From positions 1-10,147 of the forward strand of contig JAEUSS010000590.1 of NCBI GenBank assembly GCA_016788685.1: a DNA stretch of 10,147 bases, read 5' to 3'. This document shows, piece after piece, positions 7,950 through 10,147 of this stretch. The notes beneath the pieces were generated by a model that saw nothing but the letters and a program-made list of their open reading frames with translations, did no database searches and was not told the DNA's origin. Every line of letters begins with the position of its first letter. Position 1 is the stretch's first letter. This stretch comes from Prolixibacteraceae bacterium. Lineage in GTDB: Bacteria > Bacteroidota > Bacteroidia > Bacteroidales > Prolixibacteraceae. The translations under genes were made by a program, and so were the position numbers.

Positions 7950-7977
7950 AAAGCCCTGTTGTTTCCAACAGAGCTTT
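7950..7977 (-). terminator. Terminator hairpin of pckA, overlapping the end of the SDR39U1-like gene
   Basis: A 12-position stem (7950-7961 with 7966-7977, AAAGC.CTGTTG against CAACAG.GCTTT, one C-A mismatch) has a TTTC loop. On the minus strand the stem is followed directly by a T-rich run (complement of TTAAATAAAAA), giving a classic terminator 22 bases after the pckA stop. On the plus strand the stem begins one base after the SDR gene's TAA (7946-7948), but the tail (CGGTATAG) is not T-rich, so termination in that direction would be weaker. Confidence 0.8.
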
Positions 7978-7999
7978 CGGTATAGTTACCAACGAATAA

Positions 8000-9598
8000 T
8001 TAGTCTAATTGTGGTCCTGAAGGGATCAATGCAATTGCATCATCGTTGTCGCAATATTGCTCGAAGTTCTTGATGTATTTAGCAGCAAGTGATTTTGCTT
8101 TTGTTTCCCATTCAGTAACATCAGCGTATGTGTTACGTGGGTCAAGAATTTCAGTATCAACATTGTTCAAAACCGTAGGAGCAACCAGGTTCAGGATTGG
8201 AATGTGAACTGTTGGAGCGTTTTCGATTGAACCATCGATGATAGCGTCAATGATCGCACGGGTGTTTTTCAGCGAAATACGTTTGCCGGTACCGTTCCAG
8301 CCTGTATTTACCAGGTATACTTTAGCGTTGTGTTCTTTAGCTTTGCCAATCAATGTTTTTGCATACATGGTTGGGTGCAAAGTCAGGAAAGCTTCACCGA
8401 AAGCAGGAGAGAATGAAGGAACTGGTTCAGTGATACCACGTTCTGTTCCGGCTAATTTTGAAGTAAAACCTGAAAGGAAGTGATACTGAGCTGATTTCTC
8501 GTCCAAAATAGATACCGGAGGCAACACACCAAATGCATCAGCCGACAGGTAAATAATTTTCGAAGCGTGTCCTGCGCGTGAAGGAGCAACGATTTTGTTG
8601 ATGTGGTAGATTGGATAAGAAACGCGGGTGTTCTCTGTTTTTGAAGCAGCAGCTGTATAATCAGGAGTACCATCTTCCAATACAGTTACGTTTTCCAACA
8701 ATGCATCGCGACGGATAGCTCTCCAAATATCTGGTTCTTTATCTTTTTCAAGATCGATAACTTTAGCGTAGCAACCACCTTCGTAGTTGAATACTCCGTG
8801 ATCATCCCAACCATGCTCGTCATCACCGATCAGGTAACGTTTTGGGTCAGCTGACAAAGTTGTTTTACCTGTACCTGAAAGACCGAAGAAAATAGCGACA
8901 TCGCCATCAGCACCTACGTTAGCCGAGCAGTGCATCGAAGCAATACCTTTTAATGGCAAATAATAGTTTTGCAGAGCGAAAATACCTTTCTTCATTTCGC
9001 CGCCATACCATGTACCACCAATAACCTGCATTTTTTCAGTCAAGTTGAACAAAGTGAATACTTCAGAGTTCAATCCTTGCTCTTTCCAGTTCGGGTTGGT
9101 AGTTTTTGAACCGTTCAGACATACGAAATCAGGTTCGCCGTAGTTTGCCAATTCGTAGTGAGAAGGACGGATGAACATGTTAGTTACAAAGTGAGCCTGC
9201 CATGCAACTTCCATGACAAAACGTACTTTCAGACGGGTATCTTCGTTAGTTCCGCAGAAAGTATCAACTACATATAGTTTTTTTGCAGTTGAAAGCTGTT
9301 TTGTTACCAGATTTTTACAGTGAGCGAACACTTCTGGAGTTGTAGGGCGGTTGATAGTTCCGTCCCACCACAAGTGTTCATCGGTTACTGCATCTTTCAC
9401 AAAAAATTTATCTTTAGGTGAACGACCAGTGAATTTACCTGTGTCAACTGACACTGCACCGGTTGTTGTTAATACACCTCTTTCAAAACCTTCGTTGGCC
9501 GGATCAATTTCAGCCTGAAATAATTCTTCGTAAGTTGGGTTATGCAAAATTTCGGCATTGGTATCAATACCATACTTTAATAGATCTGTGTTTTTCAT
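8000..9598 (-). CDS. pckA: Phosphoenolpyruvate carboxykinase (ATP)
   Basis: This 532-residue cytosolic enzyme interconverts oxaloacetate plus ATP with PEP, CO2 and ADP. In many anaerobic Bacteroidota it is thought to run toward CO2 fixation into oxaloacetate during succinate formation, as well as in gluconeogenesis; the direction here is unknown. Motifs: [10 protein letters not shown] (56-65), with substrate-binding Arg59; GGEMKKGIF (199-207), with metal-ligand Lys204; SMHCSANVG (221-229), with His223; the P-loop GLSGTGKTT (239-247), with Lys245; the kinase-2 motif [10 protein letters not shown] (255-264), whose Asp260 binds metal; ENTRVSYPI, with Arg325; and [11 protein letters not shown] near the C-terminus. 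The P-loop and length identify the ATP type, not the GTP type. All these catalytic residues are present. The ATG at 9598 gives the normal N-terminus. It is transcribed alone, with a -7 box about 52 bases upstream and a strong terminator downstream. Confidence 0.98.
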   Translation of the reverse strand: MKNTDLLKYGIDTNAEILHNPTYEELFQAEIDPANEGFERGVLTTTGAVSVDTGKFTGRSPKDKFFVKDAVTDEHLWWDGTINRPTTPEVFAHCKNLVTKQLSTAKKLYVVDTFCGTNEDTRLKVRFVMEVAWQAHFVTNMFIRPSHYELANYGEPDFVCLNGSKTTNPNWKEQGLNSEVFTLFNLTEKMQVIGGTWYGGEMKKGIFALQNYYLPLKGIASMHCSANVGADGDVAIFFGLSGTGKTTLSADPKRYLIGDDEHGWDDHGVFNYEGGCYAKVIDLEKDKEPDIWRAIRRDALLENVTVLEDGTPDYTAAASKTENTRVSYPIYHINKIVAPSRAGHASKIIYLSADAFGVLPPVSILDEKSAQYHFLSGFTSKLAGTERGITEPVPSFSPAFGEAFLTLHPTMYAKTLIGKAKEHNAKVYLVNTGWNGTGKRISLKNTRAIIDAIIDGSIENAPTVHIPILNLVAPTVLNNVDTEILDPRNTYADVTEWETKAKSLAAKYIKNFEQYCDNDDAIALIPSGPQLD

Positions 9599-9649
9599 GA
9601 TAAGTGTTTAAAATTTAATAGTTTCAACAAACAAAAATTTTCTCGACAT

Positions 9650-9657
9650 CAAAAATA
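9650..9657 (-). promoter_or_regulatory. Candidate Bacteroidota -7 promoter box for pckA
   Basis: Read on the minus strand, these bases are TATTTTTG, an exact fit to TAnnTTTG and identical to the box proposed for the gene at 2105. The box ends 51 bases before the pckA ATG, giving a leader of roughly 40-45 nt. A TTTG occurs upstream but only 9 bp away, too close for the usual -33 spacing of about 20 bp. Confidence 0.45.
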
Positions 9658-9784
9658 GCTTTTTTTCAAACGGCATCCGATCGGGAAATATTAAATTAAA
9701 GTCATTTCGGATTTACCAAAGTGCCTGAGATTTTATCGATTGTTAATTATCTGGAATTCAACTCTCAATTTGCATTAAACAAAA

Positions 9785-9827
9785 AAAAAGGATGTTAAGA
9801 AATTATTAACTTCTCAACATCCTTTTT
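9785..9827 (-). terminator. Strong hairpin terminator of the XerD-like gene
   Basis: A 17-position stem (9785-9801 with 9811-9827) with one A-C mismatch encloses a 9-base loop. The core is AAGGATGTT/AACATCCTT with AAGAA-type inner pairing. On the minus strand the stem runs into a T tract (complement of the A run at 9780-9789). It lies 21 bases past the stop of the recombinase gene and about 190 bases before the pckA start, so it separates the two minus-strand genes. Confidence 0.85.
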
Positions 9828-9848
9828 AAAGCTGAAATAACATCTTAA

Positions 9849-10147
9849 TTATGATCTCGGATGGAATTGATTTAATGTGTTTTTCAGGTAATCCCGATCA
9901 AGATGTGTATAAATTTCAGTCGTTAAAATTGACTCATGTCCAAGCATTTCCTGCACAGCACGTAAATCGGCCCCGCCATTAATCAGGTGCGTTGCAAACG
10001 AGTGGCGAAACGTGTGGGGACTGATCTTTTTTTCAAATCCGGCTTTGGTGGCCAAATTCTTAATAATCGTAAAGATCATTACCCGGCTAAGTTTTTTTCC
10101 TCTTCTGTTCAGGAATAAGACATCTTCGCTGTCTTTAGCTACTTTCA
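9849..10147 (-). CDS. xerD: Site-specific tyrosine recombinase, XerD-like, C-terminal part
   Basis: The frame is open from the right edge to the stop at 9849-9851, giving about 99 residues; the first ATG in the window (10079) is internal, since coding continues upstream with KVAKDSEDVLFLNRRGKKLSR. The catalytic core is plain: SPHTFRHSFATHL holds the HxxR pair, QEMLGHESI holds the second His, and TTEIYTHL carries the nucleophilic Tyr. The first catalytic Arg and the N-terminal core-binding domain are off the window. XerC/XerD act at dif to resolve chromosome dimers, with FtsK. The GADLRAVQEMLGH and EIYTHLDRDYLK wording and the short ending in FHPRS resemble XerD of Bacteroidota more than an integrative-element integrase, but XerC or another Xer paralogue is not excluded. 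There are no att-like repeats around it. Its 3' end has its own terminator. Confidence 0.88.
   Translation of the reverse strand, partial: KVAKDSEDVLFLNRRGKKLSRVMIFTIIKNLATKAGFEKKISPHTFRHSFATHLINGGADLRAVQEMLGHESILTTEIYTHLDRDYLKNTLNQFHPRS

Noticed and set aside
9677..9684. CCGATCGG palindrome upstream of pckA as an operator
   Set aside because: It is an 8-bp palindrome with no flanking symmetry matching a known regulator site such as Crp; chance is enough to explain it.
9849..10147. Tyrosine recombinase as the integrase of a mobile element
   Set aside because: The sequence is XerD-like, and there is no tRNA, direct repeat or cargo gene next to it within the window.

Overview
The window looks like an ordinary chromosomal stretch from a member of the Bacteroidota. 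Three things point there: several starts lack a clear Shine-Dalgarno sequence; good matches to the Bacteroidota -7 promoter box TAnnTTTG sit upstream of two genes; and the SHMT, ATP-type PEP carboxykinase, class A penicillin-binding protein and XerD-type recombinase read like that phylum's versions. A placement near the Marinilabiliales or Prolixibacteraceae is only an impression. No phage, transposon, CRISPR array, rRNA or tRNA was found.

Layout: (1) 1-617, plus strand, the 3' part of a beta-lactamase-fold serine hydrolase. It converges across a bidirectional hairpin terminator on (2) glyA, minus strand, 709-1989. (3) A divergent orphan four-helix membrane protein, plus strand, 2105-2491, ends 22 bp from the end of (4) a minus-strand pair. 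That pair is a class A penicillin-binding protein (4283-6709) followed 14 bp later by a ClC-type anion transporter with a CBS pair (2514-4268), probably one transcript. (5) 6710-7090 is a gene-free divergent intergenic region. (6) A YfcH/SDR39U1-type NAD(P)-binding protein, plus strand, 7091-7948, converges on (7) pckA, minus strand, 8000-9598, with one terminator hairpin between them. (8) The C-terminal part of an XerD-like tyrosine recombinase, minus strand, runs off the right edge at 10147 and has its own strong terminator.

Most genes are core functions: one-carbon metabolism (glyA), gluconeogenesis or PEP-oxaloacetate exchange (pckA), peptidoglycan synthesis (PBP1a) and chromosome dimer resolution (XerD). 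The envelope genes (serine hydrolase, PBP1a, ClC, small membrane protein) are near each other, but only PBP1a and ClC are arranged like an operon. I did not find a convincing undescribed system. The points worth checking are the altered third motif in the serine hydrolase, the altered pore motif of the ClC protein and its link to PBP1a, the orphan membrane protein, and the structured but gene-free 6710-7090 region.
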